Shown: positions 1 through 10,110, counted from the first letter of the stretch. The stretch is DNA of 64,000 bases from Bicyclus anynana (GCF_947172395.1 NC_069086.1:2450501-2514500), one strand, 5' to 3'. Notes: generated by a model not told the origin, from the letters alone. Translations and numbers: made by a program.

Positions 1-59
1 ATGAGCTATTTTTTTTATTATTAAAAATAATATTTGCCATATCTTTTAAATGTGACCAA

Positions 60-185
60 TATTCCCATTTCCCTCTAACTAGTCTGGAAAGAGTGTACTA
101 GGAGTGAGTACAACAATAGACCAACCAAGGCGGGGATCGAACCACCACCCCTCGGTGATGATATTGAGGCTTGATAAAGATTATT
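60..185 (-). mobile_element. tRNA-headed SINE fragment (family C)
   Basis: On the minus strand the segment starts with a 'gcctcaatatc' type head, carries a B-box-like GGTTCGATCC (ggatcgaacc on +), and continues into a tail with 'gtactcactcctag'. The same head occurs at 43580..43757 (complete) and in pieces at 35098..35235 and 50920..51005. This is RNA-polymerase-III-type SINE sequence, not a functional tRNA. Confidence 0.55.
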
Positions 186-190
186 AAGTA

Positions 191-412
191 CTAGCGGACG
201 CCCGCGACTTCGTCCGCGTAAAATTAGTTTTTTTAGAAATCCCTCGGAAACTATGAATTTTTCCGGGATGAAAAGTAGCCTATGTGTTAATCCAGAATAA
301 AATCTATTTCCATTCCAAATTTCATCCAAATCGCTTTAGCAGCCGCAGCGTAAAGGAGGAACAAACACACACACACACACACAAACTTTCGTCTTTAAAA
401 TATTAGTGTGAT
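191..412 (-). mobile_element. Helitron-type non-autonomous element
   Basis: Read on the minus strand it ends with a GC-rich hairpin (gcggacg...cgtccgc) followed immediately by CTAG, the Helitron 3' terminus pattern. Its far end resembles the TCTATACTAATATT start shared by the copies at 15698, 19879 and 51309. A short CA microsatellite lies inside at about 365..384. No coding capacity. Family knowledge: Lep1-like Helitrons end in hairpin plus CTAG and insert between A and T. Confidence 0.65.
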
Positions 413-454
413 AGCGGTCATGCTTTCGCTTTCGCTTTTACTTATGTACACATC

Positions 455-800
455 TTCCCTACCCCTTCTATACCACATCTTCTCTACCTTACCCTACTCC
501 CTACCTAAACCTACCCAACCCTACTGTGCCCCTACTTTTCCCTTACCCTACCGCTAACCCTAACCCTACCCTACCCCTGCCTTACCTCTACCCTACCCTT
601 ACCCTACCCCTACCTTACCCGTACCCTACCCGTACTCTACCCTACCCGTACCATACCCTACCCCTTCCCTACCCTACCTCTATCCTACCCTTCCCTATCG
701 TACCCCTACCTCTACCCTACCCCTACACTACCCCTACCCTACCCTACTCGTACCCTACACCTTCCCTACCTTACTCCTACCCTTCCCCTACCTTTAGCAA
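455..800. repeat. CCCTAC-type minisatellite, about 345 bp
   Basis: Pentamer and hexamer units (ccctac, ccctta, ccgtac and variants) run almost without interruption. The proline/tyrosine/leucine-rich open frame across it is a by-product of the repeat. The complement is GTAGGG-like, close to but not the insect telomere repeat TTAGG. A second shorter array lies at 30715..30818, also next to a Helitron end. Confidence 0.85.
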
Positions 801-867
801 AATCGGTCCTGCTCTTTGAGCGTGGTGCGATGACCAAAGGACTATTTCCCAAGAAACTAAAGTGGGG

Positions 868-1016
868 TAATCTCTGGATCTACTGGACCGATTTAGAAAA
901 TTCTTTTACCAGTAGTAAGCTACGTTATTTGCGAGTGTCATAGGCTATGTTTGATCCCCATATTCACACGGGAACGGGAACTACGTTATTAAAAGCGCGG
1001 GGCGTCATGTAGCGAA
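868..1016 (+). mobile_element. Helitron-type fragment
   Basis: Contains the block 'ctggatctactggaccgattt', then an 'acgggaacgggaactacg' block and a gcgtcatgtag end. The same block order is found at 40128..40272 and, more diverged, in the CTAG-ended elements. Truncated and degenerate. Confidence 0.5.
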
Positions 1017-1427
1017 ATTTCTGCGTCTTTTAGAAATTTTGTATTATCTCCGAAACTATTTAACTAATTAACATACTATAAAGGGCAAATCTTATCTCCA
1101 TAATATCCTTGTGATTATTAAATAATTTATTTTGATAAGGATTTAAGTTAAGTAGCATAAATAATGACGCAAACCTAAGTATATAAAATTAATAATTTTT
1201 AAAACACTAAAGGTACTATATCTGCTAATATATAGAAGATAGATATGTGGCGTCGCGGATTTTTTTGTAGAACTTTAAAAGATACATAAAGCCTCCATAC
1301 ATTAATTTCAATTTTACACAATGGTTAAGGCAGCGCATGCGAATAAGTCTGCTAAAGAGGAATTTTGGTCCGACCTGTATGACAAAAACTGTGTTAACTC
1401 GGCGAATATATATCATACTAATATAAA

Positions 1428-1590
1428 ATATAGCCTATAGCACTCCCCGATAATGTAGCATTCTATTGGTGAAAGAATTTTTGAAATCGGACCAGTAGTT
1501 CCGAAGATTACCCCATTTAAAAAATGTGACAAACTTACAAACTTACAAACTTTACCTCTTTATAATATTAGTATAGATTAGTATAGATAG
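1428..1590 (-). mobile_element. Helitron-type fragment (5' half)
   Basis: On the minus strand it starts like TCTATACTAATATTATAAAG, runs through an 'aaacttacaaac' stretch and the 'ggaccagtagtt' block, then breaks off before the terminal hairpin. Same family as 15698..15896. Confidence 0.6.
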
Positions 1591-2735
1591 AAGTATAGAT
1601 TTAGTATACAAACTATAAGTAATAATATTTTCTTTCGTAGTTTACAATCGACGATCATTGCGTCTACTATATTAGTAACTATAAGAATACAATACTAACT
1701 AGGTATACGAATATCTCACTATAGCATAACGAAACCCACTGTTTTTAGACTTAGTCGGATTGTATTTCGATTATCACAATGATATTTTATATTAGAGATA
1801 TGGCATTAGCGCATCAAAACTGAGGCGGACAAATGTGTATAATTGTCTTAATTTCATTTCTTCGCTTATTATAAAACGAAAGTTATTTAAACACATAATA
1901 CTAAAATATTGTCTATGAATGTCGAATTGTGTGTTCAGAAAGGGTAAAAACTATTTTATACATATATTTTTATACGTAACTATTATACATATATACATAA
2001 GTATAATATAATGTAAGTAAACACAAAATTGTTCGTGTGTGTGCTCAGTGGAGTCGTCAAATTAGGATCACTTTGTGCAGTGATTAAAAGTATAAAATAA
2101 TTATTGTATTATCAAAATTTAATAAAAAATAAACCAAGTCCGTACTATAAGTAGTTTCTAGGACAAACGAAACTCCACACGAGGGCATTGGTTTGTAAAA
2201 TAATCTAGCGATATCTATGCCGTATTATTTACGATCGCTCAATGTATATGATATAAGTACGTCGTATCTAACACTTAGTAGATAAAGAGTCGATTATTTC
2301 ACTACTCGGAAATCATACGGTAGCTATTTGATGACTGTTATTATTAGAAAAGAATGTTTACAAGCAAAGCGCGAGGCGTGCACTATTTCCGTGATAAAAA
2401 ACAGATTTGCCACTCCACTGCGTTGCCGAGCGGGCAATTTTTAATGCACAAGTTAATAAGCACTAATTATGTATTATTTTGCTAAGTATAACCGTTGCAA
2501 ACCGTTAAGATGAGGATAGGGCACGTACTACAAAACGAGAGATATGAGCTTAGCCTTAGCTCCAAGAGTGCTAGGTATTATATAGAGTGTTAGGTATTTT
2601 GCCTCGCAAAAGATCGGAACTGACTGCTAACCTTCGCTAGTCAGAGAGGTACTACAAGAAGAAGAATTATTATAAGAACTATTTCATTTCGATGATCCAG
2701 TGGTCAGCCTATGTGACATATCTGGCAACTTAAGC
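1591..2735. other. AT-rich unique intron sequence
   Basis: No recognisable repeat, domain or splice-flanked frame was seen. Composition is strongly AT with short homopolymers. Confidence 0.5.
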
Positions 2736-2850
2736 ACGTTAAGCCTTCGGTCGCGATCATTATTACCATTAACATCTGATAGTGATTTGTTAATGAATTT
2801 AACACAATCACCCTAAGTCCAACCAATCGGCATTGGACCATTGTGGCAGA
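2736..2850 (+). repeat. dispersed repeat fragment (tctgatag family)
   Basis: The block 'aagcacgttaagcc' followed by 'cattaacatctgatagtgat' and 'ccctaagtccaaccaatcggcattgg' is paralleled at 41825..41940 (agcacgctaagctgtcgg, ccatctgatagcgat, ccctaagcccgctaatcgacattg). This is a common lepidopteran repeat block as I remember it; its superfamily was not determined. Confidence 0.5.
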
Positions 2851-2892
2851 AGAGAGACCTGTTGGCCTGTTCACTAATCTGGTCTTTATTAA

Positions 2893-3055
2893 CTGAGAAA
2901 ATGTCATCTATCTGTGTGATATCCACGAAGGGTTGTCAGTGGATACCGGATGAACGTTACATTGAATCTCAATTTCATACATGTCAACTAACATACGTCA
3001 AAGTTAGTGAATTAGCCTGTTGGCTGTAATGGGCTGTTAAAATAGGCTGATAACT
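2893..3055 (+). repeat. dispersed repeat X, copy 1
   Basis: The segment with 'tatccacgaagggttgtca', 'gaatctcaatttcatacatgtcaactaacatacgtcaaagttagtgaattagcctg' in shorter blocks recurs in the opposite orientation at 6590..6735 and, partly, at 58845..58925. No coding capacity; type unknown. Confidence 0.7.
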
Positions 3056-3059
3056 TAGA

Positions 3060-4070
3060 TTAGGCTATAAGTGGATATTAGTAGATAAACACATAATCTT
3101 ATAATTACCGTGAGATTATGGCGTAATTGCTATAATTGTTACCTCACAATTGAAATAAGAATGTAGGTATAATTTTCTTTTAATTGGAACCTATTGTTGA
3201 TCCAATAGTTTTAATAAAAAAGAAGTTCACAGCCTAATGAAATACAGTCTAACTGAATTTAGAACTTCATTAGCTTTTCATTGACCGATAACTTCAATCA
3301 TTATAAGTCTGTGAAAAAAATCAGCCTGGTTGTTCCAGTATGAAAATAATGAAAACACCATTCAAATCTGATCAGTATTTTTTACTTACAAGTCGAATAC
3401 AGTTAAAGTAACTTATTTTGTTTTTATTAGCATATTAATAACTGATAACATTAATTACAAAGCTGATGTTATTTATACAAAGTTTTCGCTTTTTAGTGTT
3501 TTATTAGGTCCGCTATATCTTTTTAAACGGAGTTTATTACAGCTTTAGGGACCTGTGCTTTGGAAGTACGTACAGATTGTGTCGCATCGCAAGCTTTCGA
3601 ATAAAAAGTAGGTACCTAAAGGTCGCTTTTCTTTACCGAACTTGGCTGACTCACTGCCATGTGCCTTTAATATGCCTATCAAGTTATCAACTAGATATAA
3701 TATACTTATTTGCGTACTAACGATATCTACGGCATAAAGATTTCTTTCAATGTTGTAAACACCTAGTTTATGTCATTCGTTCCTAGAATTATAAAAACTT
3801 GACGGCTACGTACTCGTAGGTAGACATACAAGAGACTTTTCTCAGTGTTTTTCTATACGTAGCGTAAACGTTTTCCACGTGATTTTAGAATTTTTTAAAG
3901 TAGCTTAGGTATGTTACTCCTGATTATTATGACTCTGTGTCAAATTCTTTTGAAATTCGTCAAGTATTTGCGTGAAAAGTAACAAACTTCGTCGTAACGG
4001 GAACGTTACTTTAAAGGTTTTTTTTTAATATTAAAAAAAATATTAAATCCAATTTGATCGTATTTAGAAC
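3060..4070. other. AT-rich unique intron sequence
   Basis: Nothing recognised apart from homopolymer runs and local A/T palindromes around 4020..4050. Confidence 0.5.
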
Positions 4071-4071
4071 A

Positions 4072-4186
4072 CACTAGCCGATATTCGCTGTTTCACCCGC
4101 GTAGTGCCCGTTCCTTTAAGAATTTTCAAAATCGGTCCAGCACATCCAGAAATTACCACCACAAACATTACCTCTTTATACAGTAC
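4072..4186 (-). mobile_element. Helitron-type fragment
   Basis: On the minus strand: a degraded TCTGTACTG start, then 'ggaccgattttgaaaatt', then 'acgcgggtgaaac' near the terminus. Conserved block order matches other family members; no clean CTAG end. Confidence 0.55.
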
Positions 4187-4396
4187 AGATAAAATGTTAA
4201 ATAGATACTCGTAGATCCAAGCTGGGAAACGAACGCAGTACCCTTTTGTATGGCAACCAACTGTGCCAGAGAGTTCGTCGTCAATTATTTATCTGAGAAA
4301 AAAATCACAACAAACTATTTTTAAACAAAAGGCGTGAGGTTTATCTTTTGTCCCGTTCTCTTGCAGCTTTCGATGCGCCCGAGCAGGTAGGGTGAA

Positions 4397-4770
4397 TCAT
4401 CCGGCCACAATAGCACATTATTCGACACTTTGCCTTGTTTGTTTTACATTGCTTTTCGTCCATACTGTATCGAGATTAAACTGATATCAAACACCGCAAG
4501 CTACACTCATATTGAAGATAGATTTCATGGCCACACTGGCTCATTATTCGACACTTTACCTTGCTTAATTTTCATTGCTTTTCGTCCATACTGTATCCAA
4601 ATTAAACTGATATCAAACACCGCAAGCTACAGACATATTGAAGATAGATTTCATGGCCACACTGGCTCATTATTCCACACTTTGCCTTTCTTGGTTTTCA
4701 TTGCTTTTCGTCCATACTGTATCCAAATTAAACGTAAATCAAACACCGCAAGCTATGTTGAAAATAGACT
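4397..4770 (+). repeat. tandem repeat, 126-bp unit, about 2.9 copies
   Basis: Units begin at the 'cattattcgacactttgcc' block at 4416, 4542 and 4668, an exact spacing of 126 bp both times. The unit includes 'gcttttcgtccatactgta', 'tcaaacaccgcaagcta' and 'gatagatttcatggccacac'. Because 126 is a multiple of three, one frame stays open over the array (4430..4780) and would encode a 42-residue repeat. No start context, splice site or known domain supports translation. Confidence 0.9.
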
Positions 4771-5050
4771 GATTTATTAGTGCATACCACCAGCTCAGAC
4801 TATGTAAAGATTTAAACGAGAGACATCCTACACTTAATTATAATTATATAGTGTTGCTGAGGTACCTATAAAATACAAATTTATGCTGTTTTATTTGTAT
4901 TTTTTATGCTTTCAGTAATAATAGTTTGGCTAGTAATTTTTTAGGCAATCTACTAGCAATATACATATTTTTCAACGTATACTAATTTTGATATTTAAAC
5001 ACTTTTCATCCATTAAATCATTAAAGGTCGTTTCGAATTCGGAGCTGTAT

Positions 5051-5404
5051 AAAGCAACAACTGGACCAACAAGTTGAATTATACATATTTTTAATTTGTT
5101 CTGTGTTCGTCTACCACTTACTTAGTTGAAGGGTTTGTTGGTCAGGTACCTACAAAGATGTGTATAATTTTCTTTAAAAGTATTAAATTATACTTGGCTT
5201 TTCCAAAATCAAAATCATTATTCACTGTTTTATTGATAAGAACCGTAAAAAAAAACCCGTTTCAAAATAGAGACTTTTCTATTTTGAAACGGATTTTTCT
5301 TTATACTAGTACTCGAACCCAGAGCTTTTGATCGAAAGCATAGCCAACAACTGGACCAACAAGTTAAATTATACATATTTTTAATTTATTCTGTATTCGT
5401 CTAG
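5051..5404. repeat. pair of about 62-bp direct repeats flanking about 230 bp
   Basis: The block starting 'caacaactggaccaacaagtt' and ending in 'ttctgtgttcgtcta' at 5053..5114 is repeated at 5343..5404 with few changes. Between them lies an inverted repeat at 5257..5292. Could be a local duplication or the ends of a small element; no LTR features such as a primer-binding site were seen. Confidence 0.7.
5257..5292. repeat. perfect 15-bp inverted repeat
   Basis: CCGTTTCAAAATAGA at 5257..5271 pairs with TCTATTTTGAAACGG at 5278..5292 across a 6-nt loop. It would form a stable hairpin in single-stranded DNA or RNA. Function unknown. Confidence 0.85.
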
Positions 5405-5780
5405 TCTGTGCGGGCTTATTCTGATTTATCGTTGCGACCGGTGGCGCCGCCGCGGCAGCTTTTTATTTGCATCTATAATTACCGTGCATTTTATTTTACT
5501 TTTCAATTCGCCAGCCACCAGCGACACTTGTTAATGCGACTGTGTGTAATGTATTGTAATTGCACGTCTCGTTTTAAACCGCCATACTTGTTGGGGTTGT
5601 ATGCGGTAATTAGATTTTTATGCAGAACTAGCGGACGAACACGATTACAGCTATTTAACATCGATTCTGTAGAGACAGTTTTTATAATCGCATTAGATCG
5701 TTGATCATGTACTTTGTCAGAAAAGTAACGTCTAGCGAGGCAGGTCCTATACAATAATTGGTCTGAGTGGCACCAGTGCT

Positions 5781-5960
5781 GCAGAAACGGCTCGAAGGAA
5801 TGATGTATATGGCGGCAGTGTCTCAAAAGAAAGCACAGTGCGTTTTTGGTTCCAACGTTTTCGTTCTAGAAATTTCGACCTTCAGTACAAGCCTTGTGGA
5901 CGGCAGGAGACCAAAGTTGATAATGAAGAATTGAAGACTATGTTGGAAGCCAATAGAAGA
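5781..5960 (+). pseudogene. mariner transposase relic, N-terminal helix-turn-helix region
   Basis: Frame starting at 5781 reads AETARRNDVYGG..., then STVRFWFQRFRSRNFDL, then KVDNEELKTMLEA. This is the N-terminal DNA-binding region of a mariner/Tc1-type transposase (second helix-turn-helix and linker). The catalytic DD34D part is not seen downstream; instead the frame decays and the segment from 5904 is tandemly triplicated. A dead DNA transposon fragment. The lack of any further domain and the loss of frame rule out a working enzyme. Confidence 0.85.
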
Positions 5961-6389
5961 TTATATTTACAAAATATATCATGGCTATTTATAAGTAGAA
6001 ACAGGCTTCTATTTTTTTTTAATAATTCTAGTAAGTAAAACTATAAGGTGTCTTGTTGTTGACAGCAGGAGACCAAAGTTGATAATGCAGAATTGAAGAC
6101 TATGGTGGAAGCCAATAGAAGATTATATTTACAAAATACATCATGTACATTTATAAGTAGAAACAGGCTTCTATTTTTTTTAAATAATTCTAGTAAGTAA
6201 AACTATAAGGTATCTTGTTGTTGACGGCAGGAGACCAAAGTTGATAATGCAGAATTGAAGACTATGGTGGAAGCCAATAGAAGATTATATTTACAAAATA
6301 CATCATGGACATTTACAAGTAGAAACAGGCTTCTATTTCTTTTTTTAATAATTCTAGTAAGTAAAACTATAATGTATCTTGTTGTTGTT
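5904..6389 (+). repeat. tandem repeat, 162-bp unit x 3, inside the mariner relic
   Basis: The 'caggagaccaaagttgata' block starts units at 5904, 6066 and 6228, giving two exact 162-bp spacings. Each unit holds the transposase codons for KVDNxELKTM plus a trailing AT-rich part with 'aacaggcttctattt' and 'tctagtaagtaaaactataa'. Duplication therefore happened after the mariner insertion. Units 2 and 3 share changes (gcagaattg, atggtggaa) not in unit 1, so they arose from each other. Confidence 0.9.
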
Positions 6390-6589
6390 AAGTATAGGCA
6401 TGTCTAGAGTAATTAAGTAGGTAATTTATCTCGTACTTAAATGTAAACATAATTACCATGTCCAGTGTCCTTGCGTACTAAACGCTCGTGTAGATGTTTT
6501 AAATTATAAGGTATGTGATGACATTATCCGGATATATTTAGATAAGCCGCAATTAAGTCCACAGATACTTAATTGGTAGGTACATATTA

Positions 6590-6735
6590 TTCGCCTGTGA
6601 TTTAGCAGGCTAATTCACTAACTTTGACGTATGTAAGTTGACATACACGAAATTGAGATTCTATGTAACAAATGTCATCCGGTGACAACCCTTCGTGGAT
6701 ATCATACAGTAGGTAGATGACATTTCTCATGATTT
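6590..6735 (-). repeat. dispersed repeat X, copy 2 (inverted)
   Basis: Reverse complement of the block at 2893..3055: 'gcaggctaattcactaac', 'tgacatacacgaaattgagatt', 'acaacccttcgtggatatca'. The two copies face opposite directions about 3.6 kb apart. Confidence 0.7.
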
Positions 6736-6784
6736 GAAGTTTATTTTAATAGGTTACTAATAAAATCCACATTAGTGATCAGCT

Positions 6785-6835
6785 GGTGGTCCAGCGGTCC
6801 TGGGTTCGAGTCCTAGTTCGGGTTATCTTAAACTT
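6785..6835 (+). repeat. tRNA-like SINE head fragment
   Basis: 'ctggtggtccagcggtcctgggttcgagtcc' has a B-box-like GGTTCGAGTCC. No matching acceptor stem or anticodon arm is visible, so it is not called a tRNA gene. Confidence 0.35.
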
Positions 6836-6839
6836 GGCT

Positions 6840-7415
6840 TTTTGTTCCAAGAAATTAAGAATAAAAAATCTAAAACTACACAATTAGCTCTGTGTTGTAT
6901 ATAAACAGCAGTTACCAAAAAAATGTTAAGGACCGCTTTCACCATCTTCTGTTATGTGGCGGTTAGTCTAAATGTCGTTTTGTCATTTTCTTGCCTTCAT
7001 GCCAAATGACAATTTGTGAAATAGCTTATTTTACAAAGGCGGTGAAACCGGCCTTTAATGCCATTCAAGTGTGGTTGACCAACATATGCGTTTTCCGGTG
7101 TTGTCGTCCTTCCTTTGAACCCCCACATATGTTTTCTGTGCCCCCACGTCTACTGGTCATTTCCACGTTCCATTACGGCTTTTCTTTGCCGTACCATGAC
7201 TAAACACTGTATCTTAATAAACATCAACTTTTGAGAAATCGCAGTTTGTATTTAGTCATTTCTATTTGTTAGAAACAGTATACCTATATAATATATAAAT
7301 TCTCAGGGTGTTATTGTATTAGTCATTCTGTACAATAGAATGACGAATCAAATATATCAATTAAAAGTAAGAATTACACAGTATATTAAATTTAAATTTA
7401 TAATAAATATAATAA
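6840..7415. other. AT-rich intron sequence, nothing recognised
   Basis: Short frames only. Around 7290..7345 there is a small imperfect inverted repeat ('gtattagtcattctgtacaatagaatgacgaat'). Confidence 0.45.
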
Positions 7416-7429
7416 TTATAACAAATACA

Positions 7430-7945
7430 AACTATCAAATTGTTCACCCAGAGGCAAGGTACCCAATACGCTAGCGCTATTACCCCTCTGAAAAGCAAGG
7501 CTTAACCTTTGGGCTCTTGGGTCACCTGACGCACGGACTAATTTGTCAGACATATCATTGATTTTTTTTTTAGTATCTGTTGACCATGGACCTAAAGTCT
7601 CAAAGGTAAGCGCCGCAAAGTAAATAGTCATTCGATATGACCGAGTATTTACGAAGCTTACAAAATTGAGCGTATTCAGCAGCTGTGCCAGCCGTTTGGG
7701 ACGTGTATGAGAGATGAGCCGCTGCCAACGTATGTACGCAGGTTGCGTCCCATACCTACTAAATCACGCCCTATAGACCATGGCACTATTGTCATCCCGT
7801 CGGGCCTCTTGCCGTCATCCCTGAACAAACCGGGAGGTTCTAATTGCGCGGGATTAGCGACAGTGGCCAGTGCGCGACGAATTATATCGTTAATAGTACC
7901 GTGGCGATACAAACGACCAGCGCTTCTGCTGCAGCTAAGTCCCAA
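7430..7945 (-). pseudogene. LINE-type retroelement ORF C-terminal relic (DGKRPDG domain)
   Basis: Two minus-strand frames join across small frameshifts. The first (7676..7945) reads GLSCSRSAGRLYRHGTINDI, then LEPPGLFRDDGKRPDGMTIV; the second (7416..7631) reads ALTFETLGPWSTDTKKKIND, then RAQRLSLAFQRGNSASVLGT. This motif set is one I know from C-terminal regions of reverse-transcriptase ORFs in animal genomes, where it follows the RT; the clade was not determined. Related end fragments lie at 25290..25395 and 46255..46380. Confidence 0.7.
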
Positions 7946-8263
7946 TGACCAAATTGATCCACGCGGCTACCGTATTCGTATAAAAAATAGTATCGGTTAA
8001 ATAAACAAGCTTTATAGGTACTCGTATCTTGAAGGTTGAAAATACTCCAGATTCCCAAAGTACCCGTATTTAGAGCAGCACCTAGCTGAATACGTCTGAT
8101 TATGTTTGACCAAGTGTTTTACAATACATTTATTGGTTCAGTTGGTATTTTATATCGTGAGGCATTCCAGTTTACAGCTCTATGAAGGGTTGGCTCTTCA
8201 CGGAATTGGTGTGGCCTGTGACCGAAACATCTTACATATTATTATGAATAACTGTTAATTAAG

Positions 8264-8436
8264 ATTTTTTTTTATTCTTTACAAGTTAGCCCTTGACTAC
8301 AATCTCACCTGATGGTAAGTAATGATGCAATCTAAGATGGATGCGGGCTAACTTGTAAGGAGTAGGACGAAAATCCACACGCTTTTTTTGGCTTCTACAC
8401 GACATCGTACCGGAATGCTAAATTGCATGGCGGTAA
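8264..8436 (-). mobile_element. tRNA-derived SINE (family A), 3' part
   Basis: On the minus strand it ends in 'gggctaacttgtaaagaataaaa'. The tail runs 'cggtacgatgtcgtgtagaa', 'gcccgcatccatctta', 'accatcaggtgagattgtag'. Same family as the full copies at 9451..9773 and 20729..21035. The tRNA-like head is missing, as expected for 5'-truncated retroposition. Confidence 0.85.
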
Positions 8437-8482
8437 TCGTTTGATAGTTTTTCTTCAAATTTCCCCAAATATTTTTATTAAA

Positions 8483-8761
8483 TCTATACGAAATGCGAAA
8501 GTAAGTCTGTCTGTCGTCTGTTACCGACCGATCAAGATGAATTTTAGTACAGTGGTAAATTGGACTTTGGAGCAAAACATGGTATTTTTTGAGCCTAAAA
8601 TGAAATCAGAGGAGGGTGAAATAGGGATTGAAAGTTTGTATGGAACAAATCATGAATAAAGTACGAAATATAATGTGATTTAAGATTTTTTTTAATTCTA
8701 CCACAAAAGTGGTGAAATAGGGGTTTACTTTGATTCCCACGCAAACGAAGTCGCCCGCTAG
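8483..8761 (+). mobile_element. Helitron-type element, second subfamily
   Basis: Starts TCTATACGAAATGCGAAAG and ends with a degraded hairpin (gcaaacgaagtcgcccgc) and CTAG at 8758..8761. The interior 'gtggtgaaataggggtt' matches the copy at 38344..38706. No coding capacity. Confidence 0.65.
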
Positions 8762-8764
8762 TAT

Positions 8765-9450
8765 TTCAATAATTCCTGAAAATAGAATGTGTACCTACAT
8801 AAAGTCGGTCGGGATTTGGCCGAATGTTTCTCGTATAGCAACCCTGGCGAAGAACCAGCCCTGATTACGACCGTTTCAATTAAGGTATGCATTGAAACAA
8901 ATTGGTTTTCCTTTGATCATTCAGCATTCGGACGCCATTTTGGGTCAGTGGTGTTAAGATTTGTTTTAAATTTTCTCTGAATTTATCTTTATGAATATTC
9001 TACTTGAAAGGGCGATTCGTATTGTTTGTTTTTGAACAGTCATAATAACGTTAGTTTTTTAGATTGTTTAACCTAAAACTGGATCCTTTTACTGACCGGG
9101 ATTTTAAGATGTGTGAGAAGAAAATAATTGTTCTCATATTTTGTATGCGAGCTGTTGGAGGACTTGTCTGCCGATTTATCAGTCAACTAATCGTGCAATT
9201 AATCCAGGCACTAGGACTGTCTACTTTGCATTTAGTGGAGGCTAGTAATTTTCAAGTTCTCTCTAAATCTTCTTTATTCCAGTCGATGGTCGGACATACT
9301 ACAAAGGAAGTAAGGAAGAAAAAAGGGTATTCAGAAGTGGCTATTAGGTACGCTGCAGGTTTATGGACACAGGGTCATTTGACCATGCATTTGCATTTGA
9401 ATATCCAGCCAAGTGCTGTTATGTTTATAGGCGATAGTTTTCAACTTACC
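8765..9450. other. unique intron sequence with a 136-codon chance frame
   Basis: An open frame on + runs 9064..9474, but its last residues read into the SINE at 9451 and no domain, start context or splice sites were recognised. Treated as non-coding. Confidence 0.5.
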
Positions 9451-9773
9451 TTTTTTTTATTCTTTACAAGTTAGCCTTTGACTACAATCTCACCTGATGG
9501 TAAGTGATGATGCAGTCTTAAGATGGAAGCGGGCTAACTTGTTAGGAGGAGAAAATCGACACCCCTTTCGGTTTCTACACGGCATCGTACCGGAACGCTA
9601 AATCGCTTGGCGGTACGTCTTTGTCGGTAGGGTGGTAACTAGCCACGGCGGAAGCCTCCCACCAGCCAGACCTGGACAAATTAAGAAAATCTCAATCTGC
9701 CCAGCCGGGGATCGAACCCAGGACCTCCGTTTTGTAAATCCACCGCGCATACCACTGTGCCACGGAGGCCGTC
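9451..9773 (-). mobile_element. full-length tRNA-derived SINE (family A)
   Basis: Complete on the minus strand: head GGCCTCCGTGGCACAGTGGT with A-box-like start, a B box GGTTCGATCC, then 'gtccaggtctggctggtggg', 'gctagttaccaccctacc', 'agcgttccggtacgatg', 'agcccgcttccatcttaaga' and the end 'aacttgtaaagaataaaa'. It serves as the reference copy for the window. Length about 320 bp. Confidence 0.9.
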
Positions 9774-9883
9774 AAGACTTTTAGTAAGGTAAACTGCTTG
9801 GTCCCTAAATTATTATTTCAAAATAAAAAAAGAATATCCAACGTCATCAAGAAAATTTAAGAAGTGTCTTTTTTTTACAAAAT

Positions 9884-10110
9884 ATAGGCTTGCACTTGTC
9901 TACAATTAAACCTGCCTAAGTTGGAGCGCGAATATGCCTATTCACTCTTGCTTTGAAGGCTTGAGTTGTTAAAATTATAAGCTTTGTAATATTATAAGGA
10001 ATGCTTTAGAAGGTGGAATGCAATAAGAAAGGCCTGTATCCAACGTTGACCTACAGGTATACAAGGTGGTTATCTCGATAGATTAACTACTGGTTAAGTT
10101 TTGGCGGCGA
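9884..10110. repeat. dispersed repeat, probably a retroelement 3' part
   Basis: The blocks 'gcttgcacttgtctacaat', 'cctgcctaagttggagcgcg', 'ctattcactcttgctttgaa' and 'gaatgctttagaaggtggaatgc' follow the order of a repeat I recall from Lepidoptera, but no second copy is present in this window. Family unassigned. Confidence 0.4.

Noticed and set aside
455..800. interstitial telomere repeat
   Set aside because: Units are CCCTAC/CCCTA, not the insect TTAGG/CCTAA.
526..819. 97-codon Pro/Tyr/Leu-rich open frame
   Set aside because: It is the CCCTAC minisatellite read as codons; no start context or domain.
4430..4780. 116-codon frame with a 42-residue repeat as a protein gene
   Set aside because: Explained by the 126-bp tandem array; no splice sites, known domain or signal peptide.
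5051..5404. small LTR element
   Set aside because: The 62-bp direct repeats lack TG..CA ends, a primer-binding site and a polypurine tract.
5904..6389. CRISPR-like array
   Set aside because: Units are contiguous 162-bp tandem copies with no variable spacers, in a eukaryotic intron.
9064..9474. 136-codon frame as a gene
   Set aside because: Runs into the SINE at 9451; no domain recognised and no exon-like borders.
9730..9773. tRNA gene
   Set aside because: A/B boxes belong to the SINE head; there is no cloverleaf, and the same head is repeated in other copies. The same holds for the heads near 15960, 21340, 49860, 50740 and 61250.
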